Shown: positions 1 to 8,173, numbered from the stretch's first letter. The stretch is DNA of 19,674 bases from Acidobacteriota bacterium (GCA_023441255.1 JAEZPW010000326.1:1-19674); one strand, 5' to 3'. Numbers and translations are program-made. The notes: a model not told the origin generated them from the sequence alone.

Positions 1-743
1 ACATTCTTGTTAGCCCAAATAGCAGGTAGTTGAGTCTGAAACAGGTTCGTCATCTGGGTCGAGCAGAAGGACGTGAAGAGCAGGACGGCAGCGTTCTTCT
101 TTCCCTGCCAGCTTTCCATGTCGCGTACCTGCTGCATCGCGAACCCCTGGTTTCCGTAGTAAGAGGACAGCAGCACCGAACTGGGCGCGGCGGTACTGAT
201 CGGGATGATCTCGATCGCATTCACCTTCGGGTTTTGCACGACGTGGGTGAAGTCGATTGTTAAAGAGCCGTTTGTAACCGACACATTCGCGCTTTTCACC
301 AGCGCACGGTTGGCTCCGACGGCGGCATAAATGTCCAGGTTCGAAAAGACGCTTTGTCCCTGCAACAGAACGTTGAACACGCGGCCGCCCGTCTTCATGG
401 CGCCGGACCACGTTTCAGCGAAATACAGGTTCACTTGGTAGGTTCCATTCGTCGCAGGGAACGTGTAGCGCAGTTCTGGGGTTGTAGTGGAATCGAATCG
501 GTCAGTCTTGAATAGATTTGGATCCGTCGTGCCAGCGACAGTTGTGGTCACCGCCGTTATCGAACCGGTGTTGTACCCGTAATCCGCCTGCCACACGCGA
601 CCGGATCCGTCCGTGTAAGCACCGCCTCCGGCGTTAACGCGAATTTCAGTTGCAGCGTATCCCATTGCGCTGCAGAGGATCGTCGAAGCAAACACGAGAC
701 AAAGAATTCCGAGCCGCTGCGCTCGGAACAGGGCGCGATACAT
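1..743 (-). CDS. Secreted malectin-domain protein, probably GH26-like glycosidase (C-terminus off window)
   Basis: The open frame runs from an ATG at 743 to the window edge, giving 247 residues of a longer protein. Residues 1-31 are a signal peptide: basic start (MYRALFRAQR), hydrophobic core, and an A-rich cleavage site near GYAA. Residues about 33-179 form a malectin-like carbohydrate-binding module with VNAGGGAYTD, LYFAET, GRVFNV and FSNLDIYAAVG, closely matching the two modules in the divergent gene at 999. After a short linker the sequence SYYGNQGFAMQQVRDMES begins what resembles the N-terminus of GH26 mannanase-type domains; this call is from recall of the family and the catalytic glutamates lie outside the window. 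An in-frame ATG at 749 is an alternative start. GGGA lies about 9 nt upstream of that ATG. A role in binding and cleaving extracellular polysaccharide is inferred. Confidence 0.75.
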   Translation of the reverse strand, partial: MYRALFRAQRLGILCLVFASTILCSAMGYAATEIRVNAGGGAYTDGSGRVWQADYGYNTGSITAVTTTVAGTTDPNLFKTDRFDSTTTPELRYTFPATNGTYQVNLYFAETWSGAMKTGGRVFNVLLQGQSVFSNLDIYAAVGANRALVKSANVSVTNGSLTIDFTHVVQNPKVNAIEIIPISTAAPSSVLLSSYYGNQGFAMQQVRDMESWQGKKNAAVLLFTSFCSTQMTNLFQTQLPAIWANKN

Positions 744-787
744 GTGCATGCAAGTGTTCCCAATATGAAATTTTCACTGATCCTAAC

Positions 788-808
788 TACCCCGCAGCGT
801 ACGGGGTA
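788..808. promoter_or_regulatory. Inverted repeat in the divergent intergenic region
   Basis: A perfect 7-bp inverted repeat, TACCCCG then CGGGGTA with a 7-nt spacer, sits in the 255-bp gap between the two divergent malectin genes (starts at 743 and 999). It lies about 45 nt upstream of the minus-strand start, a suitable place for an operator. A second, weaker repeat (CTTAG/CTAAG, 866-882) is also present. No convincing sigma70 promoter pair was found for either gene; TTGACT at 890-895 lacks a good -10 partner. The regulatory role is inferred from symmetry and position only. Confidence 0.35.
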
Positions 809-998
809 TCGGGACAATCCGCTAGAGAACGCAGGGGCATGGCCGCCAGTACGATGGGAGGAACGCTTAGGACTGGTCTAAGGAGAGCCTTGACTATGCT
901 CGGCGATGGGCTTTCGTACTGCAGCGCTAAGGCGAAAACATGAGCGCTGTTCCGCAATTGAACGAACGCCTCAAACTCACACACGAATCAGGTGTATC

Positions 999-3900
999 GT
1001 GACAAAGAAGTGTCTTTCACGCGTTTTATCCGTTTGCTGCTTGCTACTCCTGGTCATGGCGCGGGCGAGCGCCCAAGTCCCGGCATCGAGCCACGTGGTT
1101 CTCATCGTTGAGGAAAATCACGGCTACAACCAGGTGATTGGGAACGGCACAATGCCTTTCCTGAATTCTCTCGTTTCGAAGGGAGGATTGGCGAGCAACT
1201 ACTACGCTAATGCGCACGGCTCAATCGGCAACTACTTCATGCTCACCACCGGTCAACTCATCAGCACCGATGACAACTTCTCCGGGCAGATTACAGAAGA
1301 CAATATCTTTCGTGCTTTGATCTCCGAAGGTAAGACGTGGAAGTCCTATGTGGAGAGCATTCCACACGCCGGATATACCGGAGGTGATGTCTCTTTATAC
1401 GTTAAACATCACAATCCAGCGGCGTACATACAGGACGTGGTGCTCAGTTCCAGCCAGCTACAGAACGTCGTTCCCTTCACCCAGTTCTCGGCTGATCTGC
1501 GATCAGGAACACTGCCTCAGCTGTCCATCATCATTCCTAATAACCGGCATAATGCTCACAGTTGCCCCGTGCTTGGCACGTCGTGCAGCGATGCCGCCAA
1601 GCTGTCCGCGGCCGATCGATGGCTTAAGAACACTGTCGAACCCCTACTTCGAAGTCCTGAGTTTCAGACTGGCGGTGATGGCGTTCTGATCATTGCCTGG
1701 GATGAAGCCGCCGACACCGATACAAGATACGGCGGCGGTCAGGTCGCATTGACGGTTGTCGGGCCAAACGTCAAGCCCGGGTATGTGTCAAATACCTTTT
1801 TGCAGCACGAGAGCACATTGAGGCTCATTGCCGAAGCTTTGCAACTGAAGTCTCTTCCGGGGGCTTCTGCTGCTGCGAATGATGCCGCGGAGTTTTTCGT
1901 TGGCGCGTCCAATGCGATCGCTCCCATCTCCGTAAGCCAGAGTAGTGTGCTCTTCGCCCCTCAACAGGTCGGAGCCGCGGGACCAGCAACGCAGGTTACG
2001 CTTACCAACAACACGCGCCACGGTATCAAACTTGCCGGCGTGTCCTCAGGAGCAGACTTCCGGCAGACTAATAACTGCGAAAGTCGAATACTGCGGGCAC
2101 AGCAGTCCTGTGCTGTCAATGTGAGCTTCGAACCGGTTGCCTCCGGCACGCGGTCAGGACTGCTCACGATTGAAACCGGAAGCGCTCCTGTGTCGGTTTA
2201 TCTGACTGGCAATGGAGATCCGACTACCAGTGCTACTGAGACTGCTACGGCCGTTTCATCGCTGTCGGCAAAAACCTCAACCTCTATGGCTGCGACGGCC
2301 AACGTGACTGCCGCCGCTACCGCTGCGCAGTGGCGGATCAATGCCGGCGGATCATCTTACACCGATAGTAACGGAAACCTCTGGGCCGCCGACGAGAACT
2401 TCAATACCGGCAACACCTTTTCGACTACCAGCACGATCAGCGGCACGAGTGACCCGACGCTATTCAGGACGCAGCGGTGGGATCCGTCGACAGCGCCGGA
2501 GCTGGTCTACAGCCTTCCCGTACCCAATGGGACCTACACGGTGAACCTCGGTTTTGCCGAGACCTACAGCGGCACCATGAAGGTCGGTGGGCGTGTGTTC
2601 AACGTCACTCTTCAAGGCGCTGTTGTTTTCTCCAACCTTGACGTGTTTGCCGCGGTGGGCGGAAATGCCGCGCTCATCAAGACGGCAACTGTCAGTGTCA
2701 CCAACGGCACACTCGCAATCGGTTTCCAGCATGTAGTCGAGAACCCGATGATCAGCTCCATTGAGGTCATCGCTCAGGGTACAACTGCTGATGCTCCGCC
2801 GACTGCTTCGGCCTCTGCCACTCCAACTTCGGGAATTGCCCCTCTTTCGGTCGCGTTTAGCAGTAGCGGAAGCGCTGATTCGGATGGGACGATCACAGCC
2901 TACAATTGGGACTTCGGAGATGGCTCCACCTCCACCGTGGCCAACCCCAGTCACGTCTACAATTCCGCCGGAAACTACACGGCGAAACTCACGGTCACAG
3001 ACAACGCAGGGCTTACCGGCAGTAATACGGTGGCGATTGCCGTTACCAACACCTCGGACCTTCCTGCGACATATCGCATCAACGCAGGCGGTCCACTCTA
3101 CCTGGACAGCAAAGGCAACATCTGGGAGGCCGATAAGGGGTACAACACCGGTAATCCGTTCACCACATCTGTGTCCACAATCAACGGCTCAAACGACCCC
3201 ACGTTATTCAAGACACAGCGCTGGAATTCATCGACAAGCAGTACGCCTCTGACATACTCGCTGAAAGTGCCCAACGGGAGCTACACCGTTAACCTATACT
3301 TCGCCGAGACATACGGCCCAGACCAAAAAGTCGGAGCGCGCGTATTCAACGTCACCATGGAAGGTTCCACCGTTTTTTCGAACCTGGACGTCTACGCTCA
3401 GGCCGGTGCGAATACGCAGTTGGTCAAGTCCGCAACTGTCAACGTCAGTGATGGAGTCCTCACGATCGGGTTCTTGCCTGTCGTGCAGAACCCCTTCATC
3501 AACGCCATTGAAGTCCTCAGTAACAATCCGGCAAGCTCGTTAAAATCAGCGATCAAGCACATCATCTGGTTCGTGCAGGAGAACCGCACGTTCGACAACT
3601 ACTTCGGGATGATGAATGCTTACCGTTCTGCTCATGGATTAAGCGGTGGTATTGATGCGCTGCCTCTGAGTGCCAGCCTGCTGAACTATCCCAGCGGCAA
3701 GTTCATCAGTCCCTATCCCTTCCAGACGGTCTGTCATGACAACCTCAGCGCCGGTTGGAATCCGAGTCATGCCAGCGTCGACGGCGGGAAAATGGACTTG
3801 TTCATGAAGAACAACTACTTCCAAGCCACGGACGATCCCGACTTCACTCGCCCCATGGGCTACTTCGACCAGAATGACCTCAATTACTACTATCCCCTCG

Positions 3901-4727
3901 TTTTCAATTTCGCCACCAGCGACCGCTTCTTCTCGTCGCTGCTTGGCCCTACCACGCCCAACCGAATGTATATCTTCTCGGGCACATCATGGGGCAACAT
4001 CCAGGACACCGTGACCGTGCCGCCGGGCGGATTCACTCAGCCCACCATCTTTGACCGTCTCACGGCCGCCGGAATATCGTGGAGGATGTATTACTACGAC
4101 ACGAACCACGTGTTCTTGAAGAACTACTCCACTTACGGCACGTACTCGAAAAATGTGTTCCCCATATCCCAGTACTACACAGACGTGCAAAGCGAAAGCA
4201 CATTCCCGCAGTTCGTCTTCATCGAGCGGGGCGGAGGAGTGGATGAGCATCCCGGTGCCGACGTCAATTTCGGCTCACAGAACACACAAAAGTACATCAA
4301 TGCCCTGATGAGCAGTCCGGTTTGGGCCAGTTCCGCCTTCATCTTCGCTTTCGACGAAGGTGGCGGGTTGTATGATCACGTCCCGCCGGTGCCCCTCCCG
4401 GAGCCTGACAACATACAACCCATTCTGGGTTCCGGAGATATTCAAGCAGCTTTCAACCAATCGGGATTCCGGGTGCCATTCTTCATCTTGTCCCCATGGA
4501 TTCGTCCTCATTTCGTGTCGCATGTAGCACGCGACCACGGTGCGGTACTCAAATTCATTGAGACACGTTTCGGCCTGCAACCCCTCACACAACGCGATGC
4601 TCAAGCTGATAACATGCTTGAGTTCTTCGACTTCACGACTCCGCACATGTTGACCATGCCCTCATTCCCGACCCAAAGGGCAGCACACACGTGCGACTAC
4701 ACCCTGGAGAAGGCGCCAGGTTTCTAA
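999..4727 (+). CDS. Secreted double phosphoesterase with choice-of-anchor, malectin and PKD modules
   Basis: This encodes a 1242-residue exported protein. I chose the GTG at 999 because it places a classic signal peptide at the N-terminus (basic MTKK, long leucine core, ARASA cleavage), with AGGTG just upstream; the frame is open further upstream without signal features. Domain order: phosphoesterase/acid-phosphatase-like 32-298 (E39-N40, S75 in HGSIGNY, D235-E236, H270); choice-of-anchor D-like 308-407; malectin 444-591; PKD 599-684 (WDFGDGS); malectin 691-840; phospholipase C/acid-phosphatase (PF04185-type) 850-1242 with E861-N862 in ENRTFDNYFG, LGPTTPNR around T985, D1119-E1120 in FDEGGGLYDH, and H1180 in RDHG. 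By family analogy the E/N/D/E residues bind metal and the Ser or Thr is the nucleophile. Both catalytic sets look complete. Substrate is unknown; phosphate esters or phosphorylated glycans/lipids outside the cell are plausible. Its stop overlaps the next gene's start. Confidence 0.85.
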   Translation: MTKKCLSRVLSVCCLLLLVMARASAQVPASSHVVLIVEENHGYNQVIGNGTMPFLNSLVSKGGLASNYYANAHGSIGNYFMLTTGQLISTDDNFSGQITEDNIFRALISEGKTWKSYVESIPHAGYTGGDVSLYVKHHNPAAYIQDVVLSSSQLQNVVPFTQFSADLRSGTLPQLSIIIPNNRHNAHSCPVLGTSCSDAAKLSAADRWLKNTVEPLLRSPEFQTGGDGVLIIAWDEAADTDTRYGGGQVALTVVGPNVKPGYVSNTFLQHESTLRLIAEALQLKSLPGASAAANDAAEFFVGASNAIAPISVSQSSVLFAPQQVGAAGPATQVTLTNNTRHGIKLAGVSSGADFRQTNNCESRILRAQQSCAVNVSFEPVASGTRSGLLTIETGSAPVSVYLTGNGDPTTSATETATAVSSLSAKTSTSMAATANVTAAATAAQWRINAGGSSYTDSNGNLWAADENFNTGNTFSTTSTISGTSDPTLFRTQRWDPSTAPELVYSLPVPNGTYTVNLGFAETYSGTMKVGGRVFNVTLQGAVVFSNLDVFAAVGGNAALIKTATVSVTNGTLAIGFQHVVENPMISSIEVIAQGTTADAPPTASASATPTSGIAPLSVAFSSSGSADSDGTITAYNWDFGDGSTSTVANPSHVYNSAGNYTAKLTVTDNAGLTGSNTVAIAVTNTSDLPATYRINAGGPLYLDSKGNIWEADKGYNTGNPFTTSVSTINGSNDPTLFKTQRWNSSTSSTPLTYSLKVPNGSYTVNLYFAETYGPDQKVGARVFNVTMEGSTVFSNLDVYAQAGANTQLVKSATVNVSDGVLTIGFLPVVQNPFINAIEVLSNNPASSLKSAIKHIIWFVQENRTFDNYFGMMNAYRSAHGLSGGIDALPLSASLLNYPSGKFISPYPFQTVCHDNLSAGWNPSHASVDGGKMDLFMKNNYFQATDDPDFTRPMGYFDQNDLNYYYPLVFNFATSDRFFSSLLGPTTPNRMYIFSGTSWGNIQDTVTVPPGGFTQPTIFDRLTAAGISWRMYYYDTNHVFLKNYSTYGTYSKNVFPISQYYTDVQSESTFPQFVFIERGGGVDEHPGADVNFGSQNTQKYINALMSSPVWASSAFIFAFDEGGGLYDHVPPVPLPEPDNIQPILGSGDIQAAFNQSGFRVPFFILSPWIRPHFVSHVARDHGAVLKFIETRFGLQPLTQRDAQADNMLEFFDFTTPHMLTMPSFPTQRAAHTCDYTLEKAPGF

Positions 4728-6652
4728 TGACGTCGTGCACTGGCCTCGTTCAGCCGTTGATGCGACCACGCAACGTTGGACGCATCATTGCGTGGCTCTT
4801 TATTGCCCTGCTCACGCTCTCATGTGCGGCGTTGGCGCAGTCCAGTGCACGGTTTTTTGGCATGACAAACTGGGTCAACGGCGGTTTCTCGATTGACACG
4901 CAGCCGTACCCTGAACTGGGTGCGCGAGGAACCTCCCTCGTCAGCCCCGGTATCATCCGCAGTTGGGACACGTACACGGGATGGGCCGACCTCGCCAAGT
5001 CGCGCGGTCATTACGATTGGTCACAGCTGGACAAGCTGATGGACATGACCGATTCCCACGGCGCGTCGCTCGTGTACGTCTTTGGCCTGATTCCCGATTG
5101 GGCGGCCAGTGCGGGTGATGCAACCGGATGCCATCGTAAAAAGAACTGCAACCCTCCGGCCGACCTGGATCGTACCGCGCAATGCCGTGGCTCTCTGGCT
5201 GGTACCACCACCTCGAACTGCCAGCTGAAGGAGTTCGTGCGAGACCTGTTACTCCACGCGAGAGCGCATGTTAATCCCGCAACCGGGCACAACACTCCAA
5301 TAAAGTACATTGAGCTCGGCAACGAGACGAACGGACGCAGTGAGTGGCGCGGGACCGTTGCTCAGCACGTCTCGCTCTCTCGCGATATCGTACAAACCGC
5401 CCGATCCATCGACAAAGACGTTTTCGTCATCTCGCCCGGGGTAAACGCCATCGATGATGGAAAGTGTGGACCCAGAAACAATGGAGCCGGCGTCTGCTGG
5501 CTACGCGAATGGCTCGCGCCCGCTGCAAACAACGGTGCGCGGATCATCGATGCCGTCGGGTACCACGGCTATGTGGATTTCGCCATCAGCCGGGGCACCG
5601 TCAACCTGCGGCACGGGTCGCGCGACGTCAAGTACAGCAACGTGGATTGGGATCCTGCCGTCTGGACCGGTGGCACCCTGACCGTCAATGGCAAGTTCGC
5701 GAACCCTCTCGAGCGCATTTCCAGCGATCACCGTGGCACGCTCGCGTTTCCGTGGGCCGGTCCAGACTGGAACGGCGGCTACGTTGTGAGAATCATCCGG
5801 GCCGAAGACATTGACACGACTGTGCAGAACTTGCGATCCATGGCCGACGCGAACGGTGGCCGGGGCAAGCCCCTTTGGGACACCGAAAATTCCTGGTGTG
5901 GCGAATCTTGTCCCTTCAACGGCGTGAACGTCGCCGCCATCGAAGCGGACGAGGACGGGGTTGTAATCACCACTGCTACTCCGCACGCGTTTATGCACGG
6001 CGAGCGCCTGATGATACATGGAGATCCGGCCACACTGCTCACCGGACGATCAAGGGCCGCCGCCCATGTCGCCAGCCAGGGCCGCCGTGACAGGGACACC
6101 GACGATACTCACATCGTTCTGGCGGAACCTATGTTGCGCAAGCAAACCATGAACGCGCCCCCGCAGGCGACGTGGATAGCCTTCCCTTATGCCCGGCAGT
6201 CCGAATATCTGGCGCGGAAGCTTCTAATTGAGTTCTCGCGAGGCGTTGCGGGTAATGTCTGGTATGTCTATTCGACTGCGCAGTGGCCTGGCAATCCCCA
6301 GTTCGGAACTTTGTGTGACCTGCCTGAGGCCGCTTCTACCAGCTGCATACTCCGTCCCGCCGGAGAAGCGTGGGGAGAAGTTTACAAATGGTTGGTCCAC
6401 GCGCGGCCTGTTTCCCCTTGCTCGTCCGAAGGAACCATCTGGATGTGTGATTTCGTGGACGTCAGAAACTCACGTCGCAGCCGTGCGATATGGAACTCGT
6501 CAGCAACTAACGAGACCGTTGAATATCCGGTGCCGCCTCAATTCACAAGCATCCGCGAATTGACCGGAACCGTTCGTTCTATGCACGAAAAACGTGTGAC
6601 AGTGGGACCCGCTCCAATCCTCCTCGAAAGCTCCGCCCCTCGGCAGCAATAG
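4727..6652 (+). CDS. Secreted clan GH-A glycoside hydrolase (GH39/GH5-like) with inserted beta domain
   Basis: A 641-residue exported protein starting at an ATG that overlaps the upstream stop codon (TAATG), with AGG 7 nt before it; another ATG at 4760 would give a shorter signal peptide. The signal peptide ends around CAALA (residue 37). The catalytic domain has the hallmarks of a TIM-barrel retaining glycosidase of clan GH-A: IELGNETNGR gives the likely acid/base E200 after a conserved Asn, and LWDTENSW gives the likely nucleophile E387. N-terminal features such as GIIRSWDTYTGWADL and YDWSQLDKLM fit GH39-like enzymes. Between E387 and the last barrel strand (GNVWYVY) is an insertion at about 400-485 with a short beta-rich motif (VVITTATPHAF). 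Coupling to the phosphoesterase suggests joint action on an extracellular substrate. The exact GH family is uncertain. Confidence 0.75.
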   Translation: MTSCTGLVQPLMRPRNVGRIIAWLFIALLTLSCAALAQSSARFFGMTNWVNGGFSIDTQPYPELGARGTSLVSPGIIRSWDTYTGWADLAKSRGHYDWSQLDKLMDMTDSHGASLVYVFGLIPDWAASAGDATGCHRKKNCNPPADLDRTAQCRGSLAGTTTSNCQLKEFVRDLLLHARAHVNPATGHNTPIKYIELGNETNGRSEWRGTVAQHVSLSRDIVQTARSIDKDVFVISPGVNAIDDGKCGPRNNGAGVCWLREWLAPAANNGARIIDAVGYHGYVDFAISRGTVNLRHGSRDVKYSNVDWDPAVWTGGTLTVNGKFANPLERISSDHRGTLAFPWAGPDWNGGYVVRIIRAEDIDTTVQNLRSMADANGGRGKPLWDTENSWCGESCPFNGVNVAAIEADEDGVVITTATPHAFMHGERLMIHGDPATLLTGRSRAAAHVASQGRRDRDTDDTHIVLAEPMLRKQTMNAPPQATWIAFPYARQSEYLARKLLIEFSRGVAGNVWYVYSTAQWPGNPQFGTLCDLPEAASTSCILRPAGEAWGEVYKWLVHARPVSPCSSEGTIWMCDFVDVRNSRRSRAIWNSSATNETVEYPVPPQFTSIRELTGTVRSMHEKRVTVGPAPILLESSAPRQQ

Positions 6653-6924
6653 ACCCAGCAGCATCCTTTCCGCTCCTTCGCACTGAGCGAGTCTCCTACA
6701 ACCTGAAGGCCCCCGCGTCTCCGATCGCCAACCATCGGGGCCTGTGGTCCGTGCGATAGCCGAAATACGTTGACGCCGATTCTGTCGAGCGCCACAGCGC
6801 GTTGCACACACACCTGCGCAGCGACTTGTGGAATGGGTGTGCGAGGGAAACACCCCTCTCCGCTCCGCTCACCGTTCTAAGTTGTTGGGTGCGAAGAGGT
6901 TACAAGGGGCATCGAACGCCCCCA
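6653..6924. other. Intergenic stretch without a recognisable gene
   Basis: This is the first part of a 449-base stretch between the glycosidase stop and tRNA-fMet that has no intact gene. Short frames on both strands show no start signal, domain or signal peptide. Two inverted repeats are visible: AGGCCCC/GGGGCCT (6707-6743), enclosing a smaller CCGAT/ATCGG, and GGGTGT/ACACCC (6835-6855). Neither is followed by a T-run, so neither is a convincing intrinsic terminator. The remainder of the stretch holds the recombinase remnant and the tRNA terminator listed separately. Confidence 0.5.
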
Positions 6925-7056
6925 AGGTCATCGGGGTTTCAGCTTGTTCGTCACGCGGCGGGCAGCTTCGTCAACGCCGAAACAGGCAACACAGGAACTG
7001 CTTGGTGCATTCCAATTACGCCACCACCGCCGACATCTACACCCAGCAGCGAGGCC
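6925..7056 (+). pseudogene. Tyrosine recombinase (integrase) C-terminal remnant, frameshifted
   Basis: Three fragments in three successive frames reconstruct the end of a tyrosine recombinase. FQLVRHAAGSFVNAETGN (the R-H box, CGT-CAC at 6949-6954) is in one frame, TQELLG (around 6989-7006) in a second, and HSNYATTADIYTQQ (CAT at 7008, catalytic-type TAC at 7038-7040) in the third. Put together they follow the family pattern LRHTAAS...ELLGHS...T.DIYTH. The extra base near 7007 (LLGgHS) is a direct frameshift and another lies near 6990. The rest of the gene is gone or unrecognisable. The remnant reads toward the 3' end of tRNA-fMet, the usual place for an integrase next to a tRNA attachment site, so it probably marks a decayed integrative element. 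Confidence 0.65.
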
Positions 7057-7057
7057 C

Positions 7058-7098
7058 AAAAAGGAAAGGCCGCTTTCGGGTTTTGCCCGTCAGCGGCC
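7058..7098 (-). terminator. Intrinsic terminator of tRNA-fMet
   Basis: On the minus strand, four bases after the tRNA CCA end, GGCCGCT pairs with AGCGGCC (7092-7098 with 7068-7074) around an inner CGGG/CCCG hairpin, followed by TTTCCTTTTT (7067-7058). Stem plus T-rich tail directly behind the tRNA makes this a strong intrinsic terminator. Confidence 0.85.
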
Positions 7099-7101
7099 AT
7101 T

Positions 7102-7178
<77 letters not shown>

Positions 7179-7183
7179 CTCTG

Positions 7184-7212
7184 ATAATAGCAACCGAGGG
7201 GGAGGCAGTCAA
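7184..7212 (-). promoter_or_regulatory. sigma70-type promoter of tRNA-fMet
   Basis: On the minus strand TTGACT (7212-7207), a 17-nt spacer and TATTAT (7189-7184) form a near-consensus promoter. The -10 box ends only 5 nt before the mature tRNA 5' end, so transcription should start within a base or two of tRNA position 1. Confidence 0.85.
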
Positions 7213-7264
7213 ACAGAAGCTGCGCTGCGCTGATACATCGCCTTGTGGACTGGCCTTTGTTCGA

Positions 7265-7273
7265 TGGTATGCT
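7265..7273 (+). promoter_or_regulatory. Possible extended -10 promoter of the SET-domain gene
   Basis: TGGTATGCT matches the TGnTATnnT extended -10 pattern and lies about 57 nt before the chosen ATG at 7330. No good -35 box is present at the right distance, so this is a weak call. Confidence 0.3.
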
Positions 7274-7329
7274 GGACTTCAAACGACTTCGCATCCAAAC
7301 GGTCGTCGTCCCCGGGAGACCCTCGCGAC

Positions 7330-7788
7330 ATGGGCCTGATCATTCGTTCCTCTGACATTCACGCAGCCGGCTGCTATACCGATTCTCCGATCGCGGAAGG
7401 AACTCGCGTTATCGAGTACACCGGACCACGCATCACCAAAGACGAGGGTGATCGCCTATACGAGAACAGTCCGGTCACTTACCTCTTCGGTCTTGAGGAC
7501 GGGGACACCGTCATCGACGGGCACGGTATGGCCATGTTCATCAATCATTCCTGCGACCCTAACTGCGAAACGGAAGAAATCGATGAGCGGGTGTGGATCA
7601 CAGCCATTCGAGACATAAAAGCCGGCGAGGAACTGACCTACGACTATCTACTGTACGACGGAGACGATGAAGCGCCGTGCCACTGCGGATCCCCTAATTG
7701 CCGGGGCACGATGTACGCGCCTCCTGAGGAGGACGAGGAACTGCCCGACGAGAGCGGCGAGACCGCGCCACAGCAGCCGTGCTGCTAA
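7330..7788 (+). CDS. Small SET-domain protein, putative protein-lysine methyltransferase
   Basis: A 152-residue protein; the ATG at 7330 has GGGAG 11 nt upstream and starts right before the SET fold, while the longer open frame upstream has no family sequence. SET motifs are complete: AAGCYTDSPIAEGTRVIEYTG (start, residues 12-32), FINHSCDPNC (N72-H73, SAM binding), AIRDIKAGEELTYDY (catalytic-type Tyr around 104-106). C79 plus C117-x-C119-x4-C124 (CHCGSPNC) form the post-SET zinc site of the eukaryotic-type enzymes. The tail (130-152) is strongly acidic and ends PCC. In this family the enzyme transfers methyl groups from SAM to lysines of a protein; the bacterial target is unknown. It converges on the STAS gene with 28 nt between stops and lies near a decayed integrase, so horizontal acquisition is possible but unproven. 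Confidence 0.88.
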   Translation: MGLIIRSSDIHAAGCYTDSPIAEGTRVIEYTGPRITKDEGDRLYENSPVTYLFGLEDGDTVIDGHGMAMFINHSCDPNCETEEIDERVWITAIRDIKAGEELTYDYLLYDGDDEAPCHCGSPNCRGTMYAPPEEDEELPDESGETAPQQPCC

Positions 7789-7816
7789 CGCGGCCGTCGC
7801 AAATCTTTGCAGGACT

Positions 7817-8173
7817 TCATGCCGCTGCGGTTCGGCGCAGGGATTCGATCGCCTGCCCTTCATCCTCATAGACATCAAAGACTGTAACGAGCTTTGTGAC
7901 CTGAAGCAGGTCACCTACCCGCGGCGTCAGGTTTGCCAATTTCATGGTTGATCCGGACGCTTTCGCTATTGAATACAGCGATACCAGAGTCCCGAGACCA
8001 CCGCTGTCAATGTAGTTGACTCCTGCCAGATTCAGAATGACGCTCCGGTTCTCGGCGAGGATCTTCTTTACCTCATCACGCAGGGCCGCGGTCTCTTCTC
8101 CAAAAATGATGCGTCCGAAGCAATCAAGGACCGTAATGCCTCCCAAGTGGCGCATAGACATCTTCAACATCAT
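7817..8173 (-). CDS. STAS-domain anti-sigma factor antagonist
   Basis: A 118-residue single-domain STAS protein of the SpoIIAA/RsbV type. The ATG at 8173 is preceded by AGGAG at a 10-nt spacing, which decides the start over an upstream in-frame ATG at 8203. The signature NYIDSGGLGTLVSLY contains the phospho-acceptor serine (S57) that, in the family, is phosphorylated by an anti-sigma kinase; the unphosphorylated form sequesters that kinase and frees a sigma factor. No cognate RsbW-like kinase or sigma factor gene lies in the window, so its partner must be encoded elsewhere. Downstream of the VWA gene by 131 nt on the same strand; a weak promoter-like pair (TTGTAA, CATAGT) lies in that gap, so separate transcription is possible. 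Confidence 0.9.
   Translation of the reverse strand: MMLKMSMRHLGGITVLDCFGRIIFGEETAALRDEVKKILAENRSVILNLAGVNYIDSGGLGTLVSLYSIAKASGSTMKLANLTPRVGDLLQVTKLVTVFDVYEDEGQAIESLRRTAAA

Noticed and set aside
4691..4726. Upstream GTG start for the glycosidase gene
   Set aside because: It would put 12 extra polar residues before the signal peptide; the ATG at 4727 with the stop overlap fits better.
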